Of a stretch of 64,000 bases of DNA, positions 16,420 through 25,619 are shown one piece after another (positions within the stretch are counted from its first letter, which is position 1; every line of letters begins with the position of its first letter). A model generated the notes under the pieces. That model searched no databases. It saw only the letters and a program-made list of their open reading frames with translations, and was not told the DNA's origin. Both the position numbers and the translations under genes were made by a program. The stretch covers positions 1 to 64,000 of the forward strand of contig NZ_BAJQ01000006.1 of assembly GCF_000613785.1 (NCBI RefSeq). The letters are read 5' to 3'. The stretch is from Segatella oulorum JCM 14966. GTDB lineage: Bacteria > Bacteroidota > Bacteroidia > Bacteroidales > Bacteroidaceae.

Positions 16420-18255
16420 ATGCGTCGTTTCATCGCTATCATCCTATTGATCCTCCCGGTGACATCCATGTCAGCGCAGTCGTATCATGCCATCAACATT
16501 GATGCGAAAACCGTGGCAGCCATGACCGCCGCATATGCGATAGAGGAAGAGACAGAACGGAAGACAGCCTCTGATGTAGACTCCATCCTTGGACATTACA
16601 CCAAGGCCAGCCTTTCCACAGCCGGCATCTACCTGTCAAAGTTGAAAGACCGGAACGCCATGCGTGAAGTCGGAGTTTTCGGCAGCGATGAGAACTACTA
16701 TTACCAACGCATCCTCTATTTGGTGAAGGACGGCATCATGCCCAAGCTTATTGTCGTTGCAGCCAAGATGGTCAAACAACCTGACAATGCCCTCTATTGG
16801 GGGCCATACCTGTTCAAGACCACCAAGAATGTCGAGCAGCTCTGCAAGCAGTTTGAACTTGTCGTTACTAATGGAAAATTGTCGTTCAAGGATGTAACTT
16901 TCTTGGTTATCAACGAGAAGCTGCAAAAAGTCTTTGACTTGGCCCAGCTTGGCAATGTCAACTGGAAAGAACTCTTGGAGAAAGTCGGAGATTTCAACAT
17001 CAAAGCAGCCAAGGAGGACATCAAGAACGACATCGGCAAACTCGGAGGTGTACTTGCCACCGCAGGAAAAGGTGTTGTGGACAGCAATATGAGGGACTTT
17101 TCCGCCATTGGCAGGATCTTCAAATCCAAGCCAAGTGAGATTTACCAATTATATCAGACTTTTCGGAGCAAATATGAAAGCATCCGCAATGCCGGAAATG
17201 TCAAGGCCATTTTGATGGGTGTCATCGGTTCGAATAGTGCAGATGCCGTTTCACGTCTGTTCCAAGTAGACAATTACAGCATCACGGGTTATGTGAGCAA
17301 CTACATCAAGGAGTTGCAAGGGCAGTACTACAAGCAACGTTGGTACATCTATTCTGATGATAGTGGCAGTAAGGTTCTTTGCGACTACAAGCCCAAGGCC
17401 GAAGCCAATTATGATGATCAATGGAATGGGTGGTTGCATTTTGTTAGTCCACGTGATAATGAGTATTGTCATGTCTTAACCTCTTCAGAGATGGCATCCG
17501 CTAAGACAGAATCCGAACGCCTTGCAGGATGGAATCAGGCAAAGGTTGATAAGTACAACAAGGAACATCCTGGACACCATGCCACCATCACATATGTGTT
17601 GCAGCATGAAAACCGTAGAGAATCCTATAAGCATGGATGGGGTGCCAGGCATTACAAGCGTCATTGTTTCTATGCCTATTCTATCAAAATTGTAGACTCC
17701 TGGAGTATCAAGCATGAAGTGCATGAGGAAAATTTCGATTCAGAGTCCATGGACGAGGAGACTTTCAAGAAGCGCATGGAGAGCCAGCTGAAATACTGGA
17801 ACAGCTTGGAAAGCGACAAGCCCTTTTCACAACGTGTCACATATAAGTTGGGTAACGACGCTCGCAAGTATTACACCATCGCGGATGAGAACAAAATGAA
17901 AGGCTGCAATTCTGTCGTTTTCCTGGCCAAGTGCGACGATGGTGCAACCCTTGCGGAGGGGTCGTTCAATTGGAAAGAGAATGGAAATCAGGGAAAGCAC
18001 CTTGAAGACCCCAAATCGAAGAATTTCGCTTTGGACAAGACACAGGTGAGCACGAATGGGGCCAACGAGCTGCAGCAGAAAAAGAAAGGTTGCCAGGACG
18101 AGATTAAGAGTCTTGAAAATCAGATTCGCTCCATGGACAAACAGATGAGTTCGCTGATCTCCCAAATGAACCAACCAAGATGGCCCACGATAACAATAAG
18201 GTTGCCGCGCTCCGTGCACAATATGACACCGTCAGCAACAACCAAACTGCATTGA
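16420..18255 (+). CDS. Large periplasmic tra protein, N-terminal part (frameshifted)
   Basis: A signal peptide (MRRFIAIILLILPVTSMSAQ) starts a 611-codon frame. The first 230 residues are helical, in the manner of TraI/VirB5 proteins; the middle (about 300-500) is a mixed region with many Tyr, His and Lys; the end (about 545-585) is a coiled coil (EIKSLENQIRSMDKQMSSL). The homologous sequence seems to move to another frame at about 18170-18185 (AACCAACCAAGATGG), where the 18180 frame continues the coiled coil. The joined protein would be about 870 residues. It occupies the traH/traI place in the operon. Not recognised beyond that. Confidence 0.55.
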   Translation: MRRFIAIILLILPVTSMSAQSYHAINIDAKTVAAMTAAYAIEEETERKTASDVDSILGHYTKASLSTAGIYLSKLKDRNAMREVGVFGSDENYYYQRILYLVKDGIMPKLIVVAAKMVKQPDNALYWGPYLFKTTKNVEQLCKQFELVVTNGKLSFKDVTFLVINEKLQKVFDLAQLGNVNWKELLEKVGDFNIKAAKEDIKNDIGKLGGVLATAGKGVVDSNMRDFSAIGRIFKSKPSEIYQLYQTFRSKYESIRNAGNVKAILMGVIGSNSADAVSRLFQVDNYSITGYVSNYIKELQGQYYKQRWYIYSDDSGSKVLCDYKPKAEANYDDQWNGWLHFVSPRDNEYCHVLTSSEMASAKTESERLAGWNQAKVDKYNKEHPGHHATITYVLQHENRRESYKHGWGARHYKRHCFYAYSIKIVDSWSIKHEVHEENFDSESMDEETFKKRMESQLKYWNSLESDKPFSQRVTYKLGNDARKYYTIADENKMKGCNSVVFLAKCDDGATLAEGSFNWKENGNQGKHLEDPKSKNFALDKTQVSTNGANELQQKKKGCQDEIKSLENQIRSMDKQMSSLISQMNQPRWPTITIRLPRSVHNMTPSATTKLH

Positions 18256-19037
18256 AACGTCAGCTTTCGCAGGTTCAATCCAACTTGGCACAGATAGACA
18301 ACGCCATTGCGGAATACTACAAAGATCTTAATGAGGACAATGGCAGTCCTTACCGAATCAATTCCAATATGAGAGAGTTGGCGAGTCTGTTCCAGCTTTC
18401 CTGGCAAGATGCCGGAGAATGGGTTAACGGCGATGGGCAATACATCTTTGTCCGTCATGCCTATTGCGCACAGGTAAAGAGCCAGGTGACCTATACGGCA
18501 GTCTTGAAGCTCCAATCAAAGCCCAAGCATTTTCTTGGCATCCGCATCCACCGTGCCATATTGAGTGTCGATTACAAGCTCTCCGCCGCCTATTCAGCAG
18601 AGAATGTCATAGAGACGATGAATCTTGATATGAGCCTGTCTGAAAAAGAGCGTGCCGCAAAAGTCAACGAGCGTCAGAAACAGTTGATGGAAGATATGCC
18701 GGACTGTTCCATCACGGTGAGATACAACTATGCCAAGAATATGCCTAATGAGGAAGGTCCAGATGCCATCCATCTGCTTTGGGCAAGTGATCGATTAGAT
18801 GTGGCAAGGGGTGTGGAATATCAGCTTAGCGTCATCTATTCCCAGTTAGTTCTTTTGGAAAAGGTCATGAATGACCGCCAGACCATCAAGGATTTCCTGA
18901 CTAACCAACTGTTGAATCCCATTACGAGAAAGTCCCGTGGCACAATAGCCGAATATGCCTTAGGGCGATGGACGGACGCAAGTGACAAAGCCAAGAAAGC
19001 TTCTTCAAGCCCCACTTCGCAAAAAGCAAAGCCATAG
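18180..19037 (+). CDS. Continuation of the large periplasmic tra protein in another frame
   Basis: The 285-codon frame begins MAHDNNKVAALRAQYDTVSNNQ and continues the coiled coil of the 16420 product (about residues 3-50), then forms a mixed alpha/beta region and ends in a Lys/Ser-rich tail. It overlaps the upstream frame by 76 nt and has no visible secretion signal of its own, which argues for one original gene rather than two. A one-base deletion near 18175 would explain it. If it were a separate gene, its product would stay in the cytosol. Confidence 0.55.
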   Translation: MAHDNNKVAALRAQYDTVSNNQTALKRQLSQVQSNLAQIDNAIAEYYKDLNEDNGSPYRINSNMRELASLFQLSWQDAGEWVNGDGQYIFVRHAYCAQVKSQVTYTAVLKLQSKPKHFLGIRIHRAILSVDYKLSAAYSAENVIETMNLDMSLSEKERAAKVNERQKQLMEDMPDCSITVRYNYAKNMPNEEGPDAIHLLWASDRLDVARGVEYQLSVIYSQLVLLEKVMNDRQTIKDFLTNQLLNPITRKSRGTIAEYALGRWTDASDKAKKASSSPTSQKAKP

Positions 19038-19073
19038 GCAGCAATTAAGACATTAACATAGATAACAGCAGAC

Positions 19074-19886
19074 ATGAACAAATGGATATACATATCGTTG
19101 ATGAGTTTATGCCTTCTTTTCATTCCAAAAGAAGCCAAGGCAATAGACTCACCTACTGACCCTGCCTCTTTGGAAGCCATGATCAGTAATCACAAGACGG
19201 TTAAGGCCATGTTGGAGTTACGTGCTCTCGCAGAGGAAGGTGTGCGTGCTTATCATAAGAAGAGTATGAAGACAATGGAAGACTATACTTCGGTTAACAA
19301 GAAGTTGGACAGATACAGGAAGTGTTTCGACATCATCGACCTCATTCTGAACGGTACTGCAACAGGCTTCCACACTTACAACAGCTTTGGCAACTGCAAA
19401 AGAAACCTTTCCGCCTATGATAAGCTTTTGGACACCTATAAAAAGGAAATTCTCCTGCATGGAGCCGTTTGGTCAAGTGACACCATCATCCTTAATGCCA
19501 GCCAACGAGCTGTCGAAGGAGTCTTTAAGGGTGTTTCAGAGCTAAGGAAGTCTTATTTGGAATTGTCAGAACTCGTGTCAGGTGTAAGAAACTGTACTAC
19601 GTCTGATTTGATGATTATTCTTAATGATATCAATGATTCTATTGATAAAATAGAAAGTAGCATCAGGCATTCCTACATGGAATTGTGGGCATATATGACC
19701 GTAAGAATGGGATTTTGGAAGAAAGAGTTCTTTATGGCAAGGAGTATCAAGGATATTGCCAACGATGCTTTGGGACGATGGCTTGGCAATTCCGTCCAGG
19801 CATTTCAATGCTTGGAGCAACACAGGTCATTCCGGCACGCCCCATTGGGTGGTGGCGGTATCATAGGAGGAAGACGCTATGACTAA
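19074..19886 (+). CDS. Secreted TraI/VirB5-like protein, 270 aa
   Basis: A signal peptide (MNKWIYISLMSLCLLFIP, cleavage near AKA) and an otherwise helical protein with long amphipathic helices (about 40-95 and 125-210). Two proteins of similar plan, 49432 and 50163, are encoded in the coupling-protein operon. VirB5-like proteins sit in the periplasm or at the pilus tip. It overlaps the next gene by 8 nt. Bacteroidetes operons carry traI near here, but sequence alone does not secure the name. Confidence 0.5.
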   Translation: MNKWIYISLMSLCLLFIPKEAKAIDSPTDPASLEAMISNHKTVKAMLELRALAEEGVRAYHKKSMKTMEDYTSVNKKLDRYRKCFDIIDLILNGTATGFHTYNSFGNCKRNLSAYDKLLDTYKKEILLHGAVWSSDTIILNASQRAVEGVFKGVSELRKSYLELSELVSGVRNCTTSDLMIILNDINDSIDKIESSIRHSYMELWAYMTVRMGFWKKEFFMARSIKDIANDALGRWLGNSVQAFQCLEQHRSFRHAPLGGGGIIGGRRYD

Positions 19887-20658
19887 ATTCAAAAGAATAC
19901 ATATCCTGCTTAGGAACAGGATTACGCTCTTGGTAGGACTGCTGGCAACAGTTCTTCCGGCTTTCAGCCAAGGTTATGTGCAAGTCACGAAAAACCATGA
20001 GGAGTACATCATGCAGCAGTTCACCACAATGGAAACCGGTGCAGGGGCTTTGACCCCACGCTACTATTACAACGCATTCCACAAGAAATATCAAAGGACA
20101 GCCAATGCAGAGAATAAGCAGATTTTCCGTCTTCACATGAAAGCCCGTGTGGCAGACGAAAAGGTCTATTCTGACAGCATCAAAGCCTTGACCTCCCGTC
20201 GTGCCAAGGTGGAAGCACAGAATATCGTTGACCGCAGCCCCATGACCGATATGGCATGGACGGTCGAGAAAGGCAAGATAGAGGGCAAGTTGGACATCTT
20301 TCAGAAGAACATCAACAAAATCATGCCCTACGGTGGAACGGCAGAAGACTATCGCCAGTGGAAGAACATCTATAACTGCCTTCAAACCGCCATCAAGATT
20401 ACCCGTGAGTCCTATCAGGACTTAGGGCGCAGGAAAAAGGAGTACATGGCCATCTATAGGGATGTGGTCAGGCGCAATTACCAACTAACTCGTCAGTTGC
20501 TCGCTTGGAACAGCATGAAATCCGCAAAGGAGATGCTGAAGAACAGCAAGTCTCCCCAGCGACTTTCACCCATCAACACGGTAGCTTTCGATGCGCTGAA
20601 CCGTTGGAAAGTGGCGATGGCCGTCGACGGTTTTTCCAGCAAGAACTACAAAAAGTAG
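19879..20658 (+). CDS. Periplasmic tra-operon protein, 259 aa
   Basis: An N-terminal signal/anchor (ITLLVGLLATVLPAFSQ) is followed by a basic, helical protein with many Tyr and Arg (for example RESYQDLGRRKKEYMAIYRD). It resembles the unnamed proteins (DUF5045-like) next to traJ in Bacteroidetes conjugative elements. It sits 52 nt before traJ, and its start codon overlaps the preceding gene. Likely an envelope component of the transfer apparatus; the precise role is unknown. Confidence 0.5.
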   Translation: MTKFKRIHILLRNRITLLVGLLATVLPAFSQGYVQVTKNHEEYIMQQFTTMETGAGALTPRYYYNAFHKKYQRTANAENKQIFRLHMKARVADEKVYSDSIKALTSRRAKVEAQNIVDRSPMTDMAWTVEKGKIEGKLDIFQKNINKIMPYGGTAEDYRQWKNIYNCLQTAIKITRESYQDLGRRKKEYMAIYRDVVRRNYQLTRQLLAWNSMKSAKEMLKNSKSPQRLSPINTVAFDALNRWKVAMAVDGFSSKNYKK

Positions 20659-20710
20659 AAGATAATAAAGTAAGAAACAAAATATAAGCTAACAAGTAAG
20701 AAAATCAATT

Positions 20711-21886
20711 ATGGCATTCAGTTCATTATTTTTAGCCGCACAGGGAGGACTTCAAGGGCTGTCGAGTACGATCTCCGACTTATCCCAAACCATAGGAGTA
20801 GACCTGTTCGAAGAAGACATCGACAATGTTGTCTTCCAGACCAACGAGTTTTTATGTAATCCCGACTTCATCGGCACACAGGGGCCATTTTGGTGGATAC
20901 TCCAAATGAGCATGGCATTGGGTGCCTTGTTCTCCATCATTGTAGGAGCCAGTATGGCTTACAAGATGATGGTCAAGGGAGAGCCGGTCGATGTATTCAA
21001 GATACTCAAAGTAATGGGTATCGCGCTCATTATGATTTTTTGGTATCCGCCCAGCATGACCGGTATGGGCAGTGGCAATGGCAGCATCTTGGATGCCCTG
21101 GCCTATATTCCTAACTGTATAGGAAGCTACACTCACGACCTCTATGAAGCAGAAGCCGTACAGGTAAGTGAAAAATACAACGAATTGATGCCGTTGCTGC
21201 AGAAACGCGATACGATGTATCAAAAAGCGGCAGCAGTAGAAGCAGCATCAGAAGGATTGCAAAATGATGCAAGTATTGATGCTTTAACAAGATATACCTC
21301 TGGTAGCGATGCCGTTGAAGGTATCAAGGCTGCAGCAAGGGCCAAAAAGTCATCAGTCTTTGCCGGTCTCATCATTGGCTTTGATAAGATAGTAATGTTT
21401 CTTGCGCTGGTATTATACCGAGTCGGTTGGTGGGCAACCATCTTCTGCCAGCAGATATTATTGGGCATGCTGACTATCTTCGGCCCTATCCAATGGGCGT
21501 TTTCCGTTCTTCCAAAATGGGAGGGAGCATGGGCCAAATGGCTCATCCGTTACTTGACAGTCCATTTCTATGGAGCCATGCTCTATTTCGTAGGCTTCTA
21601 TGTGCTGCTGCTGTTTGACATTGTTATCAGTGTTCAGGTAGAAAATCTTACTGCCATTACATCATCTACTGGTACAATTAACGGCTATATACAAAATGCT
21701 TTCCTGACTTGTGGCTATCTCCTTGCAGCTTCCGTGGTTGCTTTGAGATGCCTGAACTTGGTTCCGGACCTTGCCGCATGGATGATACCTGAAGGCGACA
21801 CCGCCTTCTCTACCCGCAACTTTGGTGAAGGAGTGGCATCCTCCGTCAAGTCAAGTGCCATGTCTGTTATGCCCCGAATACATTAA
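20711..21886 (+). CDS. traJ: TraJ, polytopic inner-membrane conjugation protein (VirB6-like)
   Basis: 391 residues with about six to seven membrane helices (about 60-85, 100-117, 218-240, 245-265, 275-305, 325-350). The region FCQQILLGMLTIFGPIQWAFSVLPKWEGAWAKW, read as two shorter pieces FGPIQWAFSVLP and WEGAWAKWLIRYL, is typical of TraJ of Bacteroidetes conjugative transposons. It forms part of the inner-membrane channel. The leader has the CTAACAAGTA motif (20690-20699) before the ATG. It is followed 12 nt later by traK. Confidence 0.85.
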   Translation: MAFSSLFLAAQGGLQGLSSTISDLSQTIGVDLFEEDIDNVVFQTNEFLCNPDFIGTQGPFWWILQMSMALGALFSIIVGASMAYKMMVKGEPVDVFKILKVMGIALIMIFWYPPSMTGMGSGNGSILDALAYIPNCIGSYTHDLYEAEAVQVSEKYNELMPLLQKRDTMYQKAAAVEAASEGLQNDASIDALTRYTSGSDAVEGIKAAARAKKSSVFAGLIIGFDKIVMFLALVLYRVGWWATIFCQQILLGMLTIFGPIQWAFSVLPKWEGAWAKWLIRYLTVHFYGAMLYFVGFYVLLLFDIVISVQVENLTAITSSTGTINGYIQNAFLTCGYLLAASVVALRCLNLVPDLAAWMIPEGDTAFSTRNFGEGVASSVKSSAMSVMPRIH

Positions 21887-21898
21887 AATGACAATGCT

Positions 21899-22516
21899 AT
21901 GGCTGTATTAAAGAAATTAGAAAACAAGATAAAGTTGGTGTTGATTATTACCAGCCTGTTTTTGATAGGTTGTGTCGTTATCAGCCTTGGGAGTCTTTTT
22001 GTTGCCAGAGGCATGGTCGCTGATGCCCATAAGAAGATTTATGTCCTTGATGGCACTGTACCTATTCTCGTCAAGCAGACTACGATGGACGAGACTTTTG
22101 AAGTGGAAGCAAAGAGCCATGTGGAAATGTTCCATAATCTCTTCTTTACATTGGCTCCCGATGACAAGTATATTGATTATACCATCAAGAAAGCCATGTA
22201 CCTTATAGACGAGTCCGGTCTTGCGCAGTACAATGCCTTGAAGGAAAAAGGCTTTTATAACAATATCATCGGAACGAGTACGATATGTAGCATTTTCTGT
22301 GACTCCATCAAGTTAGACAAACAGAAGATGGCCTTTACCTACTATGGCCGCCAGCGCATTGAGCGTCGTACAAGTATTTTGATGCGTCAGCTCATCACTG
22401 CCGGAAGCCTAAGGAGGGTGCCGCGCACCGAGAACAATCCTCACGGCTTTATCATCTTTGGCTGGAGAACTCTTGTCAATAAGGATCTCTCCGAAAGTCA
22501 GAAAACCGATTTCTAA
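21899..22516 (+). CDS. traK: TraK, inner-membrane conjugation protein (VirB8-like)
   Basis: 205 residues: a short cytosolic start, one membrane helix (about 13-36), then a periplasmic domain. The family pattern VEMFHNLFFTLAPDDKYIDY (about residues 67-86) and the later RRTSILMRQLITAG are those of Bacteroidetes TraK. It is a scaffold protein linking the inner-membrane platform with the core complex. The order J-K-L-M is that of all Bacteroidetes conjugation operons. Confidence 0.88.
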   Translation: MAVLKKLENKIKLVLIITSLFLIGCVVISLGSLFVARGMVADAHKKIYVLDGTVPILVKQTTMDETFEVEAKSHVEMFHNLFFTLAPDDKYIDYTIKKAMYLIDESGLAQYNALKEKGFYNNIIGTSTICSIFCDSIKLDKQKMAFTYYGRQRIERRTSILMRQLITAGSLRRVPRTENNPHGFIIFGWRTLVNKDLSESQKTDF

Positions 22517-22535
22517 CATTAAAAATTGAACATTT

Positions 22536-22862
22536 ATGGGACTGAAGAAAATCATTATGGGCGAACCTATGCCCGACAAGAACGATCCTAAATATAAAGA
22601 GCGTTATGAAAGAGAAGTGGAAGCCGGCAAGCAGTTTGCCGACAAGAGCGGTTTGAGTTGGCTGGCCATGAAGATACAGACGGTGGCCAACCACCATCGT
22701 ATAGGTTTCCTCGTTACCGTCTTCGGCATCGTGATAGGCTGTTTTGCTATTAACATCATTAATATGGTACGTAGCTACAATGCTTCCAAAACACACCATT
22801 CTACCGCCGTAGAACAAGTGGATTCAGCATTACACCAAAGACGCATAATAAACAGGCACTAA
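22536..22862 (+). CDS. traL: TraL-like single-span protein (DUF3989 position)
   Basis: 108 residues with a charged cytosolic N-terminal half and one membrane helix (about 66-84: IGFLVTVFGIVIGCFAINII). The gene lies between traK and traM, with 1 nt separating its stop from traM. Its size, topology and position match TraL/DUF3989; the sequence match itself is weak, so the name rests on context. Confidence 0.6.
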   Translation: MGLKKIIMGEPMPDKNDPKYKERYEREVEAGKQFADKSGLSWLAMKIQTVANHHRIGFLVTVFGIVIGCFAINIINMVRSYNASKTHHSTAVEQVDSALHQRRIINRH

Positions 22863-22863
22863 A

Positions 22864-24183
22864 ATGGATGTAAAGAAAATCAATTTTAAAGACCGAAAGT
22901 ATGTTTTTCCGGCTATCCTATACCCATTGGTTTTGTTCGTGGGATACTTCATCATCGATGCCGTACATACCGACGTGTCCGACAACGACCCGCGTTTGGC
23001 TACAACAGATTATTTGAACTCTGATCTTCCTGCTGCCAATACTGACAGTGTGTTGGGCGGCAAGTTGGACAATGCCGAGCGTGAGTATGGACAAATCAAT
23101 GACCTTTCCGGTGTCGAGAATGTTGAGAATGACCGGGACTCGGTTAACAAGAAGGAGGATTACAGTTCACAGTATAGTGACAGGGAGGCTGAAATGGTGC
23201 GACGGCAGCAAGAACAGCAGCAGGCACAGCGGGAAGAACAGCGCAAAATCCAAGAGATGCAAGACCGCGTCCGCCGAGGGAGGAGTCATTCTCGCGGCTC
23301 TTCTTCCGGTGACAACTTTGTGGCTCCGGTCAGCGATTCCGAGATAGCCCGGCTTGACCGCAGGAGACGGCAAAGTGAAATGGAGAATATAAACGATGAT
23401 CTTAATGGTGTCGCTTTCGGTTCCCCGTCACGTCGTGGCAGATATGGCAATGAAGGTGGTTATGGCGGTGATGACGAATATGGTCTACCCATAGCCGGTT
23501 CGCATAACGGTGGCAACAACCTGTCTTATGGCAACAACGGTTCTTCGGTGTCTTCCGGAACGGACAACAATGCCCGTGAGGCAGGAGAACGGCCGGAGGG
23601 AGTGCCGGAAAAGGTTGTCAAGAAAGTAAAGACCCCTTCCGACTATTTCAATACCATTTCCTCTTCTTCAACAGAAGAGTCCAAGCTCATCAAAGCCATC
23701 ATCGACGAGGATGTGAAAGTACAGGAGGGAAGCCGTGTGCGCCTTCGCTTGTTGGATGATGTGGAAATTGGCGATATGACCGTCAAGAAAGGGACTTATC
23801 TCTATGCCCAGATGTCAGGTTTCGGACATCAGCGAGTAAAAGGAACCGTACAAAGCATCTTCAGCAAAGAAGAGATTATCCGCGTCAGCCTTTCCATCTA
23901 TGACACGGACGGTCAGGAAGGTCTATATGTTCCATTGTCCTCCTTTAAAGAGACCGGCAAGGAAATTCTCGGTTCTGCTACGCAGGGCGGAACGAACATC
24001 GTAGACAACACCACCTCTTCAACTGGAGTCAAGGGTTGGGCCAGCCAAGCTGTACAGAATGCCTCGCAGCAGGTGATGAATGCCGTAGGCAAAGTCATTC
24101 GCAGGAACAGGGTGAAGCTGAAGTATGGCACGCTCGTTTATCTGATAGACGGAAGCCAGCAAGAGAAGCGACAAAGAAAGTAA
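22864..24183 (+). CDS. traM: TraM, core-complex protein (VirB10-like role)
   Basis: 439 residues. A membrane helix near the N terminus (about 17-35) is followed by a long low-complexity linker: Glu/Gln/Arg-rich (REAEMVRRQQEQQQAQREEQ) and then Gly/Asn-rich. The C-terminal domain (about 265-435) has the TraM pattern VQEGSRVRLRLLDDVEIGD ... KKGTYLYAQMSGFGHQRVKG and ends in a basic tail. It spans the periplasm with the linker, as VirB10 does. The Gly-rich linker region is probably the most variable part among relatives. Confidence 0.85.
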   Translation: MDVKKINFKDRKYVFPAILYPLVLFVGYFIIDAVHTDVSDNDPRLATTDYLNSDLPAANTDSVLGGKLDNAEREYGQINDLSGVENVENDRDSVNKKEDYSSQYSDREAEMVRRQQEQQQAQREEQRKIQEMQDRVRRGRSHSRGSSSGDNFVAPVSDSEIARLDRRRRQSEMENINDDLNGVAFGSPSRRGRYGNEGGYGGDDEYGLPIAGSHNGGNNLSYGNNGSSVSSGTDNNAREAGERPEGVPEKVVKKVKTPSDYFNTISSSSTEESKLIKAIIDEDVKVQEGSRVRLRLLDDVEIGDMTVKKGTYLYAQMSGFGHQRVKGTVQSIFSKEEIIRVSLSIYDTDGQEGLYVPLSSFKETGKEILGSATQGGTNIVDNTTSSTGVKGWASQAVQNASQQVMNAVGKVIRRNRVKLKYGTLVYLIDGSQQEKRQRK

Positions 24184-24208
24184 AACGCTAACAAGAAAGA
24201 TAAAAAAC

Positions 24209-25060
24209 ATGAAAATTTTTAAGAAGAAAATCACTGCTGTCTTGGTCATGTGTACCACCATTTTAATGGGAGCACATGCCCAGAAGACCTATTCGGACAT
24301 GGAGGTGCTGACTGTAAACGAGAACGTATCTACCATTGTCACAGCTTCCGAGCCTATCCGTTTGGTGGATATTTCCACTGATTCCGTGGCAGGTGACAAG
24401 CCGTTGGACAATGTAATCCGTATAAAGCCCAAGAGCGGCAATCACAATGACGGCGATGTGCTGGGTATCGTCACGATCATCACCGAGCGTTATAGGGTGC
24501 AATATGCGCTCATCTATACGCACCGCCTTCAGGAAGCCGTTTCTGATAAGGAAGTGGAACTTGTGGAACGCAATGCCTTTCATAATCCTGAAATCAGCAT
24601 GTCAACAACGGACATGGCTTCCTACTGTATGAAAGTGTGGAACTCTCCTGCCAAATATCGCAGCACGTTCACGAAAAAGGATAAAATGACCATGCGTTTG
24701 AACAATATCTATGTGGTTGGCGAGTATTTCTTCATCGATTTCTCTGTGGAGAACAAGACTAACTTGCCGTTCGACATTGATGAATTACGTGTAAAGCTCC
24801 AAGACAAAAAGCAGGAGAAGTCCACCAATGTCCAGGTTATCGAGTTGAAACCGGCATTTATTCTTGACCGTTCTGTAAAGTTCAGGAATGGTTACCGTAA
24901 TGTGATCGTCCTGAAGAAGATGACATTCCCAAATGACAAGGTGCTTACCTTGGAGTTGTCAGAGAAGCAGATCAGCGGTCGTACCATCTCGCTGAACTTG
25001 GACTATGAGGATGTACTTAGTGCCGATTCATTCGATACGCTACTTTTGAAAGAACAATAA
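24209..25060 (+). CDS. traN: TraN (DUF4138), core-complex protein
   Basis: 283 residues with a signal peptide (ITAVLVMCTTILMGAHAQ). The N-terminal beta domain (about 25-120) and the C-terminal beta domain (about 140-280: NNIYVVGEYFFIDFSVENK, VIVLKKMTFPNDKVLTLEL) match TraN/DUF4138, the VirB9-like partner of TraM. It is 25 nt after traM and preceded by the CTAACAAG leader motif at 24187-24194. Confidence 0.88.
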   Translation: MKIFKKKITAVLVMCTTILMGAHAQKTYSDMEVLTVNENVSTIVTASEPIRLVDISTDSVAGDKPLDNVIRIKPKSGNHNDGDVLGIVTIITERYRVQYALIYTHRLQEAVSDKEVELVERNAFHNPEISMSTTDMASYCMKVWNSPAKYRSTFTKKDKMTMRLNNIYVVGEYFFIDFSVENKTNLPFDIDELRVKLQDKKQEKSTNVQVIELKPAFILDRSVKFRNGYRNVIVLKKMTFPNDKVLTLELSEKQISGRTISLNLDYEDVLSADSFDTLLLKEQ

Positions 25061-25073
25061 GAAAGGAGACATC

Positions 25074-25607
25074 ATGAGAATCTACAAAGGTAATCATCCT
25101 TATCCCTTTGCGAGGGTTGTGACACTATGCCTGATCTTCCTGTTTGCAATGTCTGTTATGGGTCAAGGGCACGGCAGTCATCTGATGGTAGGCGTGGGTG
25201 CTTCTTACCCGAAAGGTTTTGAAGCGACACTGGCCTATGAGCATGAGATGAATTATCACAATGCGATGGAGTATTTTGCGAACTACTACATTCAGTATGA
25301 GACCGACCCTGAAGCAGGTTACGTTACCAAGAAATCTTTTTGGCACAGTTACAACATTTGGAATGTCGGTTTTGCCTATAAGCCATGCGTGACACGTGGC
25401 CGTAACCATCATGGCAACATCAGAATCGGTGTGAGTGGCGGCAGTGACTTGCACAAGTTTGTCGGTGTTGGATCGCTTGGCTACGAACATACTTTCAATC
25501 TCTATAATGGCTGGAGTGTTTTCTTTCAGGTAAAGGAAGATGTGACGATGCGAGGCAAGGATTTATTCCGTACCGGTGGAGCCATCGGCGTTAAGATTCC
25601 ATTATAA
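25074..25607 (+). CDS. traO: TraO, outer-membrane-associated conjugation protein
   Basis: 177 residues with a signal peptide (VVTLCLIFLFAMSVMGQ) and a body of alternating beta strands rich in Gly, Tyr and aromatic residues (MVGVGASYPKGFEATLAYEH; IRIGVSGGSDLHKFVGVGSL), as in the TraO family. It is predicted to be a small beta-barrel-like protein at the outer membrane. It follows traN by 13 nt. Confidence 0.8.
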   Translation: MRIYKGNHPYPFARVVTLCLIFLFAMSVMGQGHGSHLMVGVGASYPKGFEATLAYEHEMNYHNAMEYFANYYIQYETDPEAGYVTKKSFWHSYNIWNVGFAYKPCVTRGRNHHGNIRIGVSGGSDLHKFVGVGSLGYEHTFNLYNGWSVFFQVKEDVTMRGKDLFRTGGAIGVKIPL

Positions 25608-25619
25608 ACAAAGATAGAT

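Noticed and set aside
18836-19180. Minus-strand frame overlapping the tra operon
   Set aside because: Shadow of 18180 and 19074; no start context or domain.
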